DNA of 64,000 nucleotides from Amphirosellinia nigrospora (taxonomy: Eukaryota > Ascomycota > Sordariomycetes > Xylariales > Xylariaceae): assembly GCA_004123355.1 (NCBI GenBank), contig SCHM01000001.1, positions 10,798,193-10,862,192 of the forward strand, given 5' to 3'. The first letter of the stretch is position 1. Every line of letters starts with the position of its first letter. A program made the translations under genes and the position numbers. Shown piece after piece: positions 47,837 to 59,456 of this stretch. Under the pieces are notes generated by a model. That model was not told the origin of the DNA. It worked only from the letters and a program-made list of their open reading frames with translations, and did no database searches.

Positions 47837-50222
47837 TATTGCTGTAGATTAGGACATCCGTTGCTGTATATATTTTGTGTTCCATGCGTTTGAGTTTTGC
47901 AGCTTAGCGATGATATTAGCTTTAGCGAGGATACCTTTTAGCTTTCTCTTAATTGGACATTTTTCTCAATAAGCCTGGCATAAGTATAGTGACCTTACTG
48001 CTCCCGGTTATTACTTGCTTAACTACAAGTACGTGTTTAGTTGAAGCGTAGTATATAACCACCACGGTGTATCACAATCTCAATTATGATAATTTAAGTG
48101 ATTTTAGATATTAAGGCACCATTGTGACGGTGTTTCGATTTGATACCGTAATGTTTTAATATAGGGTTGCAGTTCTGGTTCATGACTCAGTTACACCAGA
48201 ATAAGCTAAGAAATAGTGTTGCGGATAATCAGAACATCATGTGTGTCACGACGCCCTATTGTTTATATATGTGCACCTATGTGTTACACGGAGCTCGTTA
48301 AATACTACCCTACGAGGCTGAAGCAGTCGTACGAAGTTCTCATGAGTCTGAATTATTCACCTATAACTGAGATAGATCACCGAGATACACATGCTCCGGC
48401 TACACGAGTCCATGGAGGTCCGCGAAGCTGTAGGAAGGATACGAGAAAGGATTCGAGCATCAAAGGCATGGAATCCTCCTGCCTGGAGAAATAGGGAAGA
48501 TAGATCTCCATGGCACCTTTGGCACGCTAGTTGATTATTACTCAATCGACCTTGTGGCACTATGATTAAAAACCTAGTACCTTTGTTGGAGATTTTGAAA
48601 CACTAATGATAATCCAAGAGCAGATGTTCATCACGACCTTGTGGGGATTATAATGGGACGCTTTCAATTTTAAATCGACAGAAAATTATTTGCTTGCCCA
48701 TGCTTATCAAAATGCCATACCCTTAGCTCCTTTGCCCCAAAAGACATGTGTATATGGCCAAAGATACGAGACTAGCCTACGGCGCAAAGGGTTTTAGACC
48801 CTTTGCGTAACAACAACTATCATATTCTATGTATATGGAGATCCTAATAGTAATGCTTTGATTATTATTACACCGATAAGGATAGATAGTGTAAGCTTCA
48901 TAGCTATTGTAATTCGTTATATCAACATGCCAATCATTCATTTTTGTCCGTGGTCTCCCTGACTCTCTACTATAGCATCTAGTATCCTCAGACCTCGATT
49001 TGCGTCTTATTGCATCGAGGTGGGTTTAAATACAGATAACAACCTAGTTTCTTTTCCAGAGTATCTGCTATTTCTTGTTACATAATAGTCTTGTGACCTG
49101 ACCTCGAGCCCATCATGGGTCACCCGGTAATCATGAGTAAGCTCTCTTGCAAACCTAATGGACTAGGTCTAATTAGTTATCTTGGCATCATATGGCACGA
49201 ACTTTGATAGTAGTAGGGTTAAGGTTTTATCTTCGTTATCTACTTAGGTAATGGACTACTAGCGAGTCCACCTAATAACCTCACAGAAACACACCGGTGC
49301 CGTGGTAGTTGTGGGAGCCGTGGGTTTAGAGTTTAATAGGTCGAGTTCAAGCCAAGTCTAGAATACAGAAGCTCCGCTTATGGAATTCATTCCTCCGGGA
49401 TCGAAATTGCCCTTGTAAAAAGGTAAACCCGAGATGTCCCTGAATAGTGGCTTTTTGGATGATCAATTTATTGTTCAGGCGTGGAAACAAATGAGTTACG
49501 GAAGCTTAGAAACCTCGCCAGGATGGGATTCGATACTTTGCACTCATATCCTAGTCCATCTAGGCCAGCTACGTGATTTTCTCATCCCATCCCTTACAGG
49601 GGACGTGATGTCAAGCATGGCCTCATCATCGCCAAGTACTAGAATATCTGTATTTTGGGTAATCTTTCCAGAGATACCACGGGTCGTCACTTCGGGTACT
49701 TGCACAGCATGTGGCTTGAATGAATGCAATAATTAATGTATCTAACTAGAAGTCCCAAGTTGACAAATGGTATTATAGCTGTGAGATTATATTGTAAATT
49801 TGATCTCGCTGTTGAAAATGTGAAGTTATTCGTGTCTGATTCTCCTCTGCCACAACAGTGGCCGGAAGACATGTTCATCTCCTTGATGTATCTCATTTCG
49901 TGCGACCGGCGCACTATACGTAATGTCGCTGAATGATGCTGAGGGTGGTGGGACGGCCTAACCCAGGATGCCCAACAAGGTAACGATTCGTAAATCACGA
50001 GCCTCGACGGCTTTAGTCATTCTTCAGCTGTACTAGCCAAAGAGTGACAGTTGTAGGTGAAAATCGGATGAGTAGGTTAGCAGCCTGTAATGTGTACCTG
50101 GGCACAGAAAAAAAAAAGTCTAGCCCAAAGAGCCAGATTCCGGTGCTGTCTGCTCCTACTCCCTGGCTGCTTGGGTTTGTGCTCTGTAGGCGCGGCTGAG
50201 ACATGGGTGTTAAAGATATTCC
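47837..50222. other. Gene-poor A+T-rich region
   Basis: No supported gene. Frames such as 49434-49736 lack recognisable protein sequence. The base composition is more A+T-rich than the gene-dense parts, which in ascomycetes can reflect old repeat-induced mutation, but I did not see paired repeats. Confidence 0.4.
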
Positions 50223-50567
50223 TTAGCTTTGTTGTTGGCTGGTATCCGGAACACTCAAATTATCCCAATACCGTTTCCGCGCTCTCGTCGCTACCGGGTT
50301 GTTCCGAAATCGGTCTTGGAAGAAGTTGAAGATGGCGAATTCGTCCCGGGTCATGATATATTCGAACTCGTCTGCCAGGACTCTACCCCAGATGTCTGCG
50401 AGCGCCGACTCGAGCGTGTCGCGGATGGTTCCATGACTTGCAGCTTCCGGGCTGTCTCGTGCAACCTCCAACGCCAGCATCACGTCATTGGTAATGCTGG
50501 TTTTATTTGCGGACTTCCCCAAAGGCTTTACTGGCTGATGATCTGGCTGGTGCTGGGGTAAATTCAT
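50223..50567 (-). CDS. Small conserved fungal protein, unknown function
   Basis: Single-exon frame, 114 residues if it starts at the ATG at 50567 (MNLPQHQP), or 133 if at 50624. The C-terminal two thirds look conserved: LESALADIWGRVLADEFEYIMTRDEFAIFNFFQDRF then ARKRYWDN. I recall a TRDEFAVFNFFQ...RYWDN motif in uncharacterised ascomycete proteins, but not a function. The protein is mostly predicted helix with a Gln/Ser-rich end. The downstream start is preferred because the MNLPQ context resembles a natural N-terminus; this is a weak choice. No intron is needed. Confidence 0.55.
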   Translation of the reverse strand: MNLPQHQPDHQPVKPLGKSANKTSITNDVMLALEVARDSPEAASHGTIRDTLESALADIWGRVLADEFEYIMTRDEFAIFNFFQDRFRNNPVATRARKRYWDNLSVPDTSQQQS

Positions 50568-50624
50568 GATGTCGAGAACGAATGGCAACGGTCTTGTGAA
50601 GCAGGTTAAGCCCATCATCGACAT

Positions 50625-52684
50625 CAGGTCAATTAAGACGAGTACCTAATGAGTTTTGAAAATTTGGCGGGGGGAGAAAGTTGAGGCAGAGCTATGTTGA
50701 CGGCCGATGAGAACTTCGAAGTAGTTCTTAGAAACACTGAGTGAGGTCTTTATGATGGGAATGAATGATCAATGCGTTAGGAGGTAAACGGGTCTTATCC
50801 CACTAAGAGACTGAAGAATGTCGGTTTGTGTAAAGAGAAGATAAACGAAACTCCAAGGGATTTGTTAATGATATATCTGCGATGTATAAACGAGCGTGAA
50901 ATGAACCTAGGCTGAGGGCAGAAGCTTACCATAGCCAAAGCGGTGCAGCTATCACTTTAATAAGCTCTGGGGTTTTATAAACTGTAATTAGATAGTCGGC
51001 TTGGCATCAACTCAAAGCAACATGCAATGATTTAGGTCCACATAGGTTGCTCGATTTACTCTCCGAGCTTCACCCGCTAGACAGGAGTAATTTGAAGGAG
51101 ATTTTTGGCTGTACCGGCTTCCTATAGTTTTAGTAGTGACCGTGTGGTGACTCGCGTATCTTGTCACAAAACCTGTGTGTTGCTCCACTGAGTCATCAGC
51201 TGATCTTTACACCAGTCAGTACGAGTCTTGGTCTTAAAGTTAGGCCCGGTCCGCTCAATACATAAAATATTGGCCCAGGCCTGTGTAGAACGTTAAAGTT
51301 GTCGTCCTATAAACATAGGGGCTCAACGGAGCACCCGCCGCCGTATGGACAAAGGGAGCAATCTCCTCGGCTACTTAGCATATAGGAGGCTATTAAGGAC
51401 ATACCGACGCCACGATCCATGGCCCTGTTGCTAGTACCGGACTGGCGGATATTCTGGCGAGCCACTCCTCGGCGAATTAAACACTCATTAGTACAACCAG
51501 CGAAACCCCGTGACATGTAAAATAACACATTGTGGGACCTACAACACTGATGCAACTTGGAAAGTAACGTGCCCTCCCGTCCCAAATCCTCGGAACTGGG
51601 CCCCAAATACGAAATCGCAGCCGCCTGACACGTGTCGCTACCCGATTCACGTGGGGGCCAAGACATTATTGATCATCGGGAGCCAGAAACTGAGTTTGGA
51701 AATTACAAAAGGTCCGATACGATAGCGCCGTTCACGAACTGAGTCAGGCTGTGTCACTCTTCCTCTACGAGTAATTAAGAGAACCATGATGTTCACGGTA
51801 TCAATTATTATGTGTCAATTCTTATGACAAAAGCTCCTGCGTGGATATCAAAGAACTCCGTTAGGAACCCTGTGACGGGGTAGGTCCTCTATACTTGTTG
51901 TTGCGCGAAGGTCTGCAAAACCACATCCGTAGACGTAACTTGGTCATAAGCATATAATCTCTTTGCTTGTGGCTTCATGGCAAACTCTATTGGGACTGGC
52001 CTCGTAGGGCCGGGGGAGATATATGTCAATAGATACTTATTCACCTGGGGATACGGAATGCCGTTATTGTCCTCGGATGGATGGGGCTTTGGCCTTAACA
52101 ACATGCGCAGATATGCCATTGAATTTTTTGTAGTCTGATGTCTGACTAAAACAAGCCGAACAATGGCCGTTGTGTTATCATGGTGGTGCAATGACACGGA
52201 AGGTTTTGAGTTCGATTAAGTGTAGCCATCGCTCGTTGGCGACTAGGCAGAAAGTGGTTATCCGGGGCCCCTGACACTTTATATGACACATATGATGCGA
52301 TATGACTGAGTCATGGTTGTGAGTAGGTGGGTGTTGTTATGACAGGTGTGGAAAGGAACGCGCGTGGGTAGCGTCATTCACAACTGAAGCAGTAGATCTC
52401 GATCTCGACTATATACTAGGAAGCACTACTCGGTATTGCCTGCCTACTAAAGTAATTGCCCGTGCGCTTATTTTACTTAATCCCAATCGCTTGGTAGTCT
52501 TATGTCATGTTATTTATAGACGGCATTAGTCTACTTATTTCTCCATGCCAAGGTTTACCGTCAAACCTTATTTCTTCCCTAATATGTTCTTCTTATTTTC
52601 TAGAAGGTATATGCAAGTGAAAATATTGTAGGCTTACCCTATTCAAACCGTAGATACTATATTGGGCTGCCGTCTAACTCCCCA

Positions 52685-52715
<31 letters not shown>

Positions 52716-53566
52716 CCATTTTTAAGGAATTTTGTAACGGCCACGGAGAATAGCCGGGCATATTAGGCTTCTACTATCCCTGGAGTAGAGCGCTCCGTTA
52801 TTGGCGTTGAACGGCTGGTGATAGTGCGTCAGCTACCTCGCTGGCGCCTTCATAGGCGACGGCAATTCCCGATAATATCAGTGGTCTGGGCCCGAACATG
52901 AGGGATACGTTCAACAGGCGTCTAATATCGATGTCGGTTGAATACTTGATTGGAGACGTTCAATTTCTCTAGCTTTTGAAAGGAGCGGCCTTTGTTCTTA
53001 ACACCATATTCCACTTACCTGACCATCTGACTTCACCGAGACTGTTCTCCGATTAACGACTTATTCATATATACGAGCGAGATATCTGACTATTCTATAC
53101 GGTTATCATTTATTTGACTTTTATTTAGTCTTGTGGGAACTAGAAATTCATCAAATTGGCACTCTTTATATGAGATCTCTCAGATATTGTATCACACGTA
53201 TTTATATAGGTCTCGGTCTTGGTCTCTATGGAAGCATTCCCGATGTCCGTACTCCGAGACGAAGCCTCTGGGTACGTGGATTTCTCCTACTCCGAAGGAG
53301 ACGATGGAATAAACCTTATAATTTGATCACTTTCAAACCCCTCACACAAACCCTTGTTACACATTGGTTGGGCCTGCAAATTGTACTAATCTACTTGGGT
53401 TTCCCAATAAATTACATCTACTTAACCGAACTAATGGGACAGATGAATAATAATGTTAATGCAAGGTACATATAATGATATTTATGTCAGAATAGTCAAA
53501 TAAAAACTTACGCAATGACCTTGGGCGCTTCCTCAATCACATACCACCCCTTTTTATAGGTCATCA
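50625..53566. other. Gene-poor region with a 28-nt A-run
   Basis: No supported gene. A homopolymer of 28 A lies at about 52688-52715 on the plus strand; it could be a retroposed tail or a slippage product, but no element body was recognised upstream of it. The minus-strand frame 51889-52197 has somewhat protein-like text (VNKYLLTYISPGPTRPVPIEF) that I cannot assign. Confidence 0.4.
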
Positions 53567-55351
53567 CTAATTGTCCGCGTCAAGGACTACAACACTCAGA
53601 GTCAGTTATTGCTGTTTATAGAGTGAATTGTGAGGGTGTCAGAAGCTTCGAGACATCGTCACGTCCCAAAAGGAAACGTCGTGCTCTGAAAGTTGCCAAA
53701 GCAGGAAGAAAATAACTCCGAAAATTACGCACTGTGTTCCTGAACGAACTGCCTGATCTCGTCATCAGACTCATACATTCCTAGAGAATAGCCAGCATAG
53801 CGGTCAGGCGTGGCCCTCGTCATCAAATCCGTGACCGAGAAATCTAGAAGCTCAAGGGAAGGTCTGGTGGCCGGATGTGATAAGCACCACTGGACCAAGG
53901 CTGCAATCTCAGGATCAAGATTCCTGTATTGTGCTGGTGTGAGGTCTGTGTCTTGGGTAAAGAACGTGCGCTGCGTCCCTGCGATCGTGACTGTAACATT
54001 GCCCGGCCTCGGTGTGACAAAAAGCCCCTTAGTGATAAGGACGCGCATTACCTACCAACAAGTCATGTTTGATTAGCGTCAAGTTAGGTATGGGTAACAG
54101 TAGAGACGTCATAATGGGTATAGGGCCTGTCACTTACGCTTCCTATATTCTCTATGTTCTCCGCGACTCCTGAGTTCACACTTTATAAAAGCCGTAGATT
54201 AGTTTATGAAACAGTCTGCCCAACCAGATACTTGACATACCCTGGGGCCTGATCTGGAACAACGGCTCGATCGAAATCAATGAGTTTCAGAATTGGTACA
54301 AGACTATGCCCGCCACCCTCGGGATTAAGACTGCCTATCATGACTAGAGAGAAAAATTGTGAATCAGCGGAACATCAGATGGTACTAGATGCTGGAGAGC
54401 TTCGTACCATTTGCAACGTGCATATCACCATGTATTATTTGTTCTTTCTTCATTCGTTCTTGCATATCGGCTGGTATCTTTTCCTCTTCATGTGGGGCCC
54501 CTGCGCTGCCCTTGGGGGCCATGCCATTGCGATGCAGAAATGGACGACTTAGGTCATTATGTGTTAGACGCGTAGAACCAAGTCGTAGTATCAAGGGTTG
54601 AGAAATAACGTACGACACTGAAAGAACCGTATAAGAATACGATTCGGCAACGGCCGTGGCTGATCCCTGATCCGAAATATAAAATCTCGTAGGGTCCCGG
54701 ATTCGATCCATTCGGTGAAAATGCTCACGCCCGGATCCCCATTAAAGGGTTATAGATGCTGCTGCCGATATGGAATAGCTGCAGGATATGTTGAGCTCCT
54801 CTGAATAACTACATACAAGGAAATTAGTTGATCTATTTGCTCAGCTTTTCCACTAGCTCGACTTTGCCCACTGGAGGCTTGTGCGGAATGAGTACGCTGA
54901 ACCGTAGGACATAAAATAAATGATCATACCTGTAATATACGACGCTCTTCTATTAGATACTGTTGAGTGTTTTCTCGATATGTCCTCTTCACAACAAAAT
55001 ACTGCGACGTCCGATCTCCGTTGGGCTTCAGCCTGATCTTACATGACACGCCAGTAACCCCATTGCTGAGATATCGTTCATACTCATAATGGTCGCTATA
55101 ACGGTCGAAATACCGCTTTATTTTCCCAGCCTCGAATTGAGCAAGCTCTCGCTGTTGCGCGCGTGTTAATCGAGCTGCTATTGGGCGAATATGACGTAAG
55201 ATCGGAGGATACTGCCCCAGTGGCGGACCGTGTCCTGGGGGGGACCTGGACCTGCGCCTGCGCTTCCCGCCCCGCGCCCAGCCTGCATGTTTGGTGGAGG
55301 GTTTCCTCTTTGAGGGTTCGTGAAGATGTTCGTAAGAAATCCCCGCTCCAT
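53567..55351 (-). CDS. Protein kinase-like fold protein
   Basis: Kinase-like fold judged from motifs; substrate and activity unknown. Exon 1 (54930-55351) starts MERGFLTNIFTNP, is Pro/Gly-rich, then has PPILRHIRPIAARLTRAQQRELAQFEAGKI and the N-lobe strand with the likely ATP-binding lysine (YFVVKRTYREN). The middle reads GVSIFTEWIESGTLRDFIFRI (hinge). The catalytic loop is IIHGDMHVAN (HxDxxxxN style, with HGD as in small-molecule kinase-like folds), joined over an intron to VMIGSLNP; the metal-binding segment is LKLIDFDRA (DFD instead of DFG). A C-lobe part follows (DTDLTPAQYRNLDPEIAALVQWCLSHPATRPSLELL). The last intron (53587-53732) is an introner-like element and the last exon is only 20 nt (53567-53586, ILDADN). 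Missing bases are inferred in the G-run (plus) at about 55237-55243 and about 54690-54750. Some middle exons are not resolved. Confidence 0.65.
53587..53732 (-). repeat. Introner-like intron copy 6 (146 nt, in kinase-like gene)
   Basis: Reading on the minus strand it starts gtgcgtaattttcggagt and ends ataactgactctgag then tgttgtag. It is the closest relative of the MFS intron at 19542-19687: same length, no gaps, about 19 differences by eye, mostly transitions. Phase 1 in this gene, as in the MFS gene. Confidence 0.8.
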
Positions 55352-56545
55352 TTCACCATCTTCGGTAATTTTCCTTGGGTATAGAGTAACAGTGAACTGT
55401 TGCAATGATATAGTCTTAACTAAATACGTTTATACTAAAGCTCTAATTCGGTGGCTTCCTTGGGATTTTCAGAAGCAACATTATCTTTATCGCACACCCT
55501 TGGCTATGAAAGAAGTATCCCGAAAACGGTTAACCTATAAGTTAGCCTAGCTACCTCAGTAACTAATGTCCTTTGTTAATTCAAGGGTGCCTCCCACACC
55601 AATCCACTACATTGTAGTCTTTCGTAAAATAATAAATGTCTATTGCCTCCCCCAAGTATGGAATCCCTGACAAAAGTTAGAGCTTAGCTGTAAGCATAAG
55701 CTTTTCGTCCGAGGCCACGGCTCGGGTGACTAGCCAGTGTAAAGTCCGAGCGATTTTACATAAGAGGAGCTGCTAGCAGCTGTTCTACTTCATTATGAAT
55801 CAATATATAACTATGAAACTTCGCAAGTCTCCAAAACCACCTTCGTGGAGGCTCTCTGACTATTCACAGGGGGTCTTTTGTCTTCGTCTGTCTGCCTTGT
55901 GTGCCTCGTGACCACTTTCTATCTTGGGCCTGGTTCGACTATCACATTGAAACGCGCAATACTTGGCAGAGAATTTGCCAAAATGATGACATGGGTTACT
56001 GAAACGAAATGCGTTGTCGAACCCGTCACTCGATAGATCGACATGCCTATCAGTTGCAAAGGCGCTTGAGTGCTGTATTGAATTCTGGGGAAGTAATTAC
56101 AGCGCACCAATCAGAGTACTTTCTCGTTCCCGATTGGGGAAAATTTCTGGATGACGCCAAGATAACATGTGCTTGGCCCAGACAGAAGGTGTCCAGGCTT
56201 GTCTCGTAGCTCTTGGCCATGTTCCAGCAGGGGTCTAAGGCCGGGTTGAAAAAAACATAAGACGGATCGCAACTTACACAGCTGCTAGAGTAGACGGGCT
56301 CATCGTTTCTTTTCACTTTATTATTTTCTATTCCCTGGCGGTTCGTTTCATTACTATCTTCTTGTTTCCTATTGTTTTTCGTTTGCTTCTTACTGTCGCT
56401 AGATTTCATTTTCATTTATTCTATTCTCAAGGGTGGTTACGATAGGCCTGGTGCCAAAGTGACTATTCCAAAGCTTTTAACCAGTCTGGATCATAATGAG
56501 GTAGAATCATCCCAAGTTATATGTATGGAAGAGCTCGGCTAAGAC
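55352..56545. other. Intergenic region
   Basis: Divergent flank between the kinase-like gene (minus) and the membrane-anchored protein gene (plus). The real start of the latter may lie here. No repeat or other gene recognised. Confidence 0.35.
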
Positions 56546-57757
56546 TTGTATAGGGTCACATTTCATCCACGACGGCGTACGCCTACTTTTCGAATCCGTG
56601 CTCGAGGGGACGAAAAGCCGAAGCCTAATGTACCAGCCGGAGGTGCACTAATCGATGATGAGTCGTCAGCCGATGAACTGTCCGATGACGAACTATCAGA
56701 CGATGATATCTCTGTTCATGAGCTTGACGATGATGAATCATCAGATGAAGAGACCGATGACGAGCTCGACGACGACAAGCCGAAAGATGGTGGAAGCATA
56801 GGGATTCCGCCCCCCGAGAATAGCTCTACAGCAGTTGTCACGGGATCGGCGACGTCGGCTATATCAAGTCAGCCCACGATAGTTCCGGCTCCTACAGAGA
56901 CAGCAACGATCAGCCCAACCAATTTGCCATCTGCTTCTTCTAGTATACCGGCGATAACAACAAGCACGTTACTGCCACCCTCTTCAAGTATCGTGCCGTC
57001 TTCAACCATTCCAGGAGTGTCTACAACCGCTATACCTGTTTCAAACCCAGGCGACTTGACTACGCCGACGACGACGACCATACTATCACAGACTACAAGT
57101 GACCCGCCACTTAGCGACTCGACCGACGTGCCGCAGTCTGGTAACGCCATCAACCCGCCCATTGAAACTGAGGCAGTACGTCGAACAATAGTAAAAAGCC
57201 GGGCAAATTGCGGGAGGAGTAATAGGTACGTGTTTATTATTAGACTAACTATAAAGCCTATCTACTAGTCACCAACGTTGAACAAACTGCTAACAAAGAA
57301 TTATAGGAGGTATAGCATTCGTAGGTCTCCTTCTCTTCGCCATATGGATGTGGCGTCGGCGAAGAAACCGAGACAACCGCCTGTCTAGAATGCTAGCAGA
57401 CGACGCACAATACAACCCACCGCCGGGAGAGCCCGGGAAAACACGGTCTCCGTCCAGCATCATGAACCAGTTGATGACGGCGGCTTATGCGGCTGAGGAA
57501 GGGCGAGATTATCGCAACAGCAATGAGATCTTCGACAACTACGCAAATGAGAAGCAGAGGTACACAACTCATGAAAATGAGAGCACAGAGCGGCTCACAG
57601 TACCCCCGCCGGCGCAGTTACGACACCAATCGATCGCTGCCCGGACGGAGACAACCGAAAAGACAGAGAGCACGTGGAAAACATGGGGGTGTTGGCGGGA
57701 ACTTCACGATTGTCCACGCCGAGGAACTGGTGGGTCGATCGGTTCCTACGATCATGA
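56546..57757 (+). CDS. Single-pass membrane protein with acidic and Ser/Thr-rich ectodomain
   Basis: Function unknown; the layout resembles fungal cell-surface sensors (Mid2/Wsc-like), which is only an analogy. The frame opens with TTG at 56546, so the true start and any signal peptide are unidentified. Order: a short basic segment; an acidic run (SSADELSDDELSDDDISVHE...); about 120 residues rich in Ser, Thr, Pro (STTAIPVSNPGDLTTPTTTT), a likely O-glycosylated ectodomain; then, across an intron (gtacgt near 57230 to ttatag at 57306), a membrane helix GGIAFVGLLLFAIWMW followed by the stop-transfer RRRRNR; a cytoplasmic part with NQLMTAAYAAEEGRDY; and a conserved end TWKTWGVLAGTSRLSTPRNW-WVDRFLRS. 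Missing bases are inferred in the A-run near 57190-57196 and the G-run at 57685-57689. Without the second, the protein would end at 57788 with a different tail. Confidence 0.62.
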
Positions 57758-57788
57758 GTTGGGCATAAGCGCGAGTGCTCGGTGGTGA

Positions 57789-58352
57789 GATGAACAAGAA
57801 AAAGGTAGAAACTATTGTGCGAACAAGAGCTTATGTGTGTATATTTTCTAAGCGTGTAACTGGATCCGATACCAATATTTATTTGAAAACAATACAACTT
57901 TTAAGATGAATCAGTGACTAGAAATCTCATACAGATACAATTTCTACTACACATTATACGCAATAAAGGAGCATTGGGCTGCAGGACAGCTTTCCACTGT
58001 ATCGTCAACACTAAGACTAGACATGCCAGATAAAGATACGAACCCGCTGTCTCAGGGCATACCAAATCCAATTCCCTGGCTACAGTCTAGCTTGTTTTCC
58101 ATAGGCCTTTAACACGACCTATCACACGGACAAGCCATATAGTCACCAGATACATGGCCATTAGTCGCCTAGAGTCCGATAGCCTCTAACTTGGGTATGA
58201 GACATCTAGAAGAAATAGAAGGGTTGTTGGTCAATATAGCCTCACGTAGTGCAATCCCCTCTTGAGGATCCTAAGACTAGAGTTCTAGAGAATAGAACAC
58301 TGTATTCTAGGCACTTAAGCACCAATTCTTGTCACACTACCCGAGCGCCAAC
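57789..58352. other. Convergent intergenic region
   Basis: 3' flanks of the membrane protein gene (plus) and the amidohydrolase gene (minus). A+T-rich, nothing recognised. Confidence 0.35.
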
Positions 58353-59456
58353 TTAGGACTCGATTCCATAAGCCTTTAATGCCGTCCCGCCCCAAATCTT
58401 CCTCTTCTCATCATCGTCGAAGGACGCCATCCAGCACAAGCGCTCAACAATCTTCTTCCACTTTTCCCAGGCGCCATCGCCGAGACCAACGGTGCAAATG
58501 GGCCAGTCGCTGGCGAACATGATGCGGTCTGGGCCAAAGGCCGTGAGGAGGACCGTCAGCCACGGCACGAGCGCCTGGAAGATCTCCTCATGAGTTCGGT
58601 TCTTCAGCGACTCTGGCATCTCGGAGAAGCCGCCTGATAGTTTCATGTACGTGTGGTTTGCCTTGCCCAACGCGAACATGGAAACACGCCACGTGATGAA
58701 AGATGTGCTTGTTTGCGTATTATAGATCTCCAGATCAGGCTTGCACATGTGGTCTGTACGATGCGTGCTTAGTTCGGCTACTCTAACAGTTCACCGGAAA
58801 GATTTGGCGGTTAGACTTACTGATGATGAAAACAACCTTTTCCTCGTCCGGAACACCTTCGTGCGCACGGTCAATCATCTCAAGAGCCTCTTCTAGCTGT
58901 AATCTACCCCTTCGGTGTTGGTCGACAGCGAGCTCAAACACGAGACGCTTCCGACCAAGCAGTCTCAGGCTATCGATGAAGTCTTGCTGTAACATGGTGC
59001 CATGGGGATCGTCCTGCACCAGATACCTAAATCCCCTGACCTTAGGCCAGCTCTCGCCCGCCTCCTGCTTCACAAGCTCGATATACTTCTCCATAGCGGC
59101 GGGGCCACTGGGTAAAGGGGCCCAGGGGATATATGCAGCACATAGAGAGGCATCTTCTTTAGAATGTCCCTGGTCAGCCTTCGGCTGGCCCGTGACGATG
59201 CGCTTCAACCATGACACTTCGGTTAACGGGCCCTTCCAGCCACTACCGTCCTTAACGCCGGCTTCCAGATCATTCTTGCGGTCTGCCTCAATGACGATGA
59301 AGCCCTGGGAGGGGAACTCGCCGAAGCGGCCCTGTACTCCTGGACCGACTGCTGCTTCGCTAGTGGATGGTCCGGTGAGCACCAAGCTATGGTGGGGATC
59401 TCGGACTCGGGGTACAGGTGAACGTGGGCATCAATAATGGGGATGTCGGCAGCCAT
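58353..59456 (-). CDS. Amidohydrolase-2 family metal-dependent hydrolase
   Basis: TIM-barrel hydrolase of the amidohydrolase 2 group, which includes sugar-lactone hydrolases and pyrone-dicarboxylate lactonases; the substrate is unknown. Exons on minus: 58821-59456 and 58353-58753, intron 67 nt (phase 1), 345 residues after one restored base. Metal-site motifs: IIDAHVHLYPE at the N-terminus (HxH), KVRGFRYLVQDDPHG, VFIINHMCKPD (His ligand across the intron), HTYMKLSGGFSE, and DRIMFASDWPICTVG (catalytic Asp). The C-run (G on plus) at 59311-59314 is one base short; with it, SVQEYRAASASSPSQGFIVIEAD reads through. Homology supports start 59456 (MAADIPIIDAHVH), which begins right at the fold. Confidence 0.83.

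Noticed and set aside
52688-52715. A LINE or SINE 3' tail
   Set aside because: The A-run is clear, but no reverse transcriptase, Pol III box or repeat body was recognised next to it.
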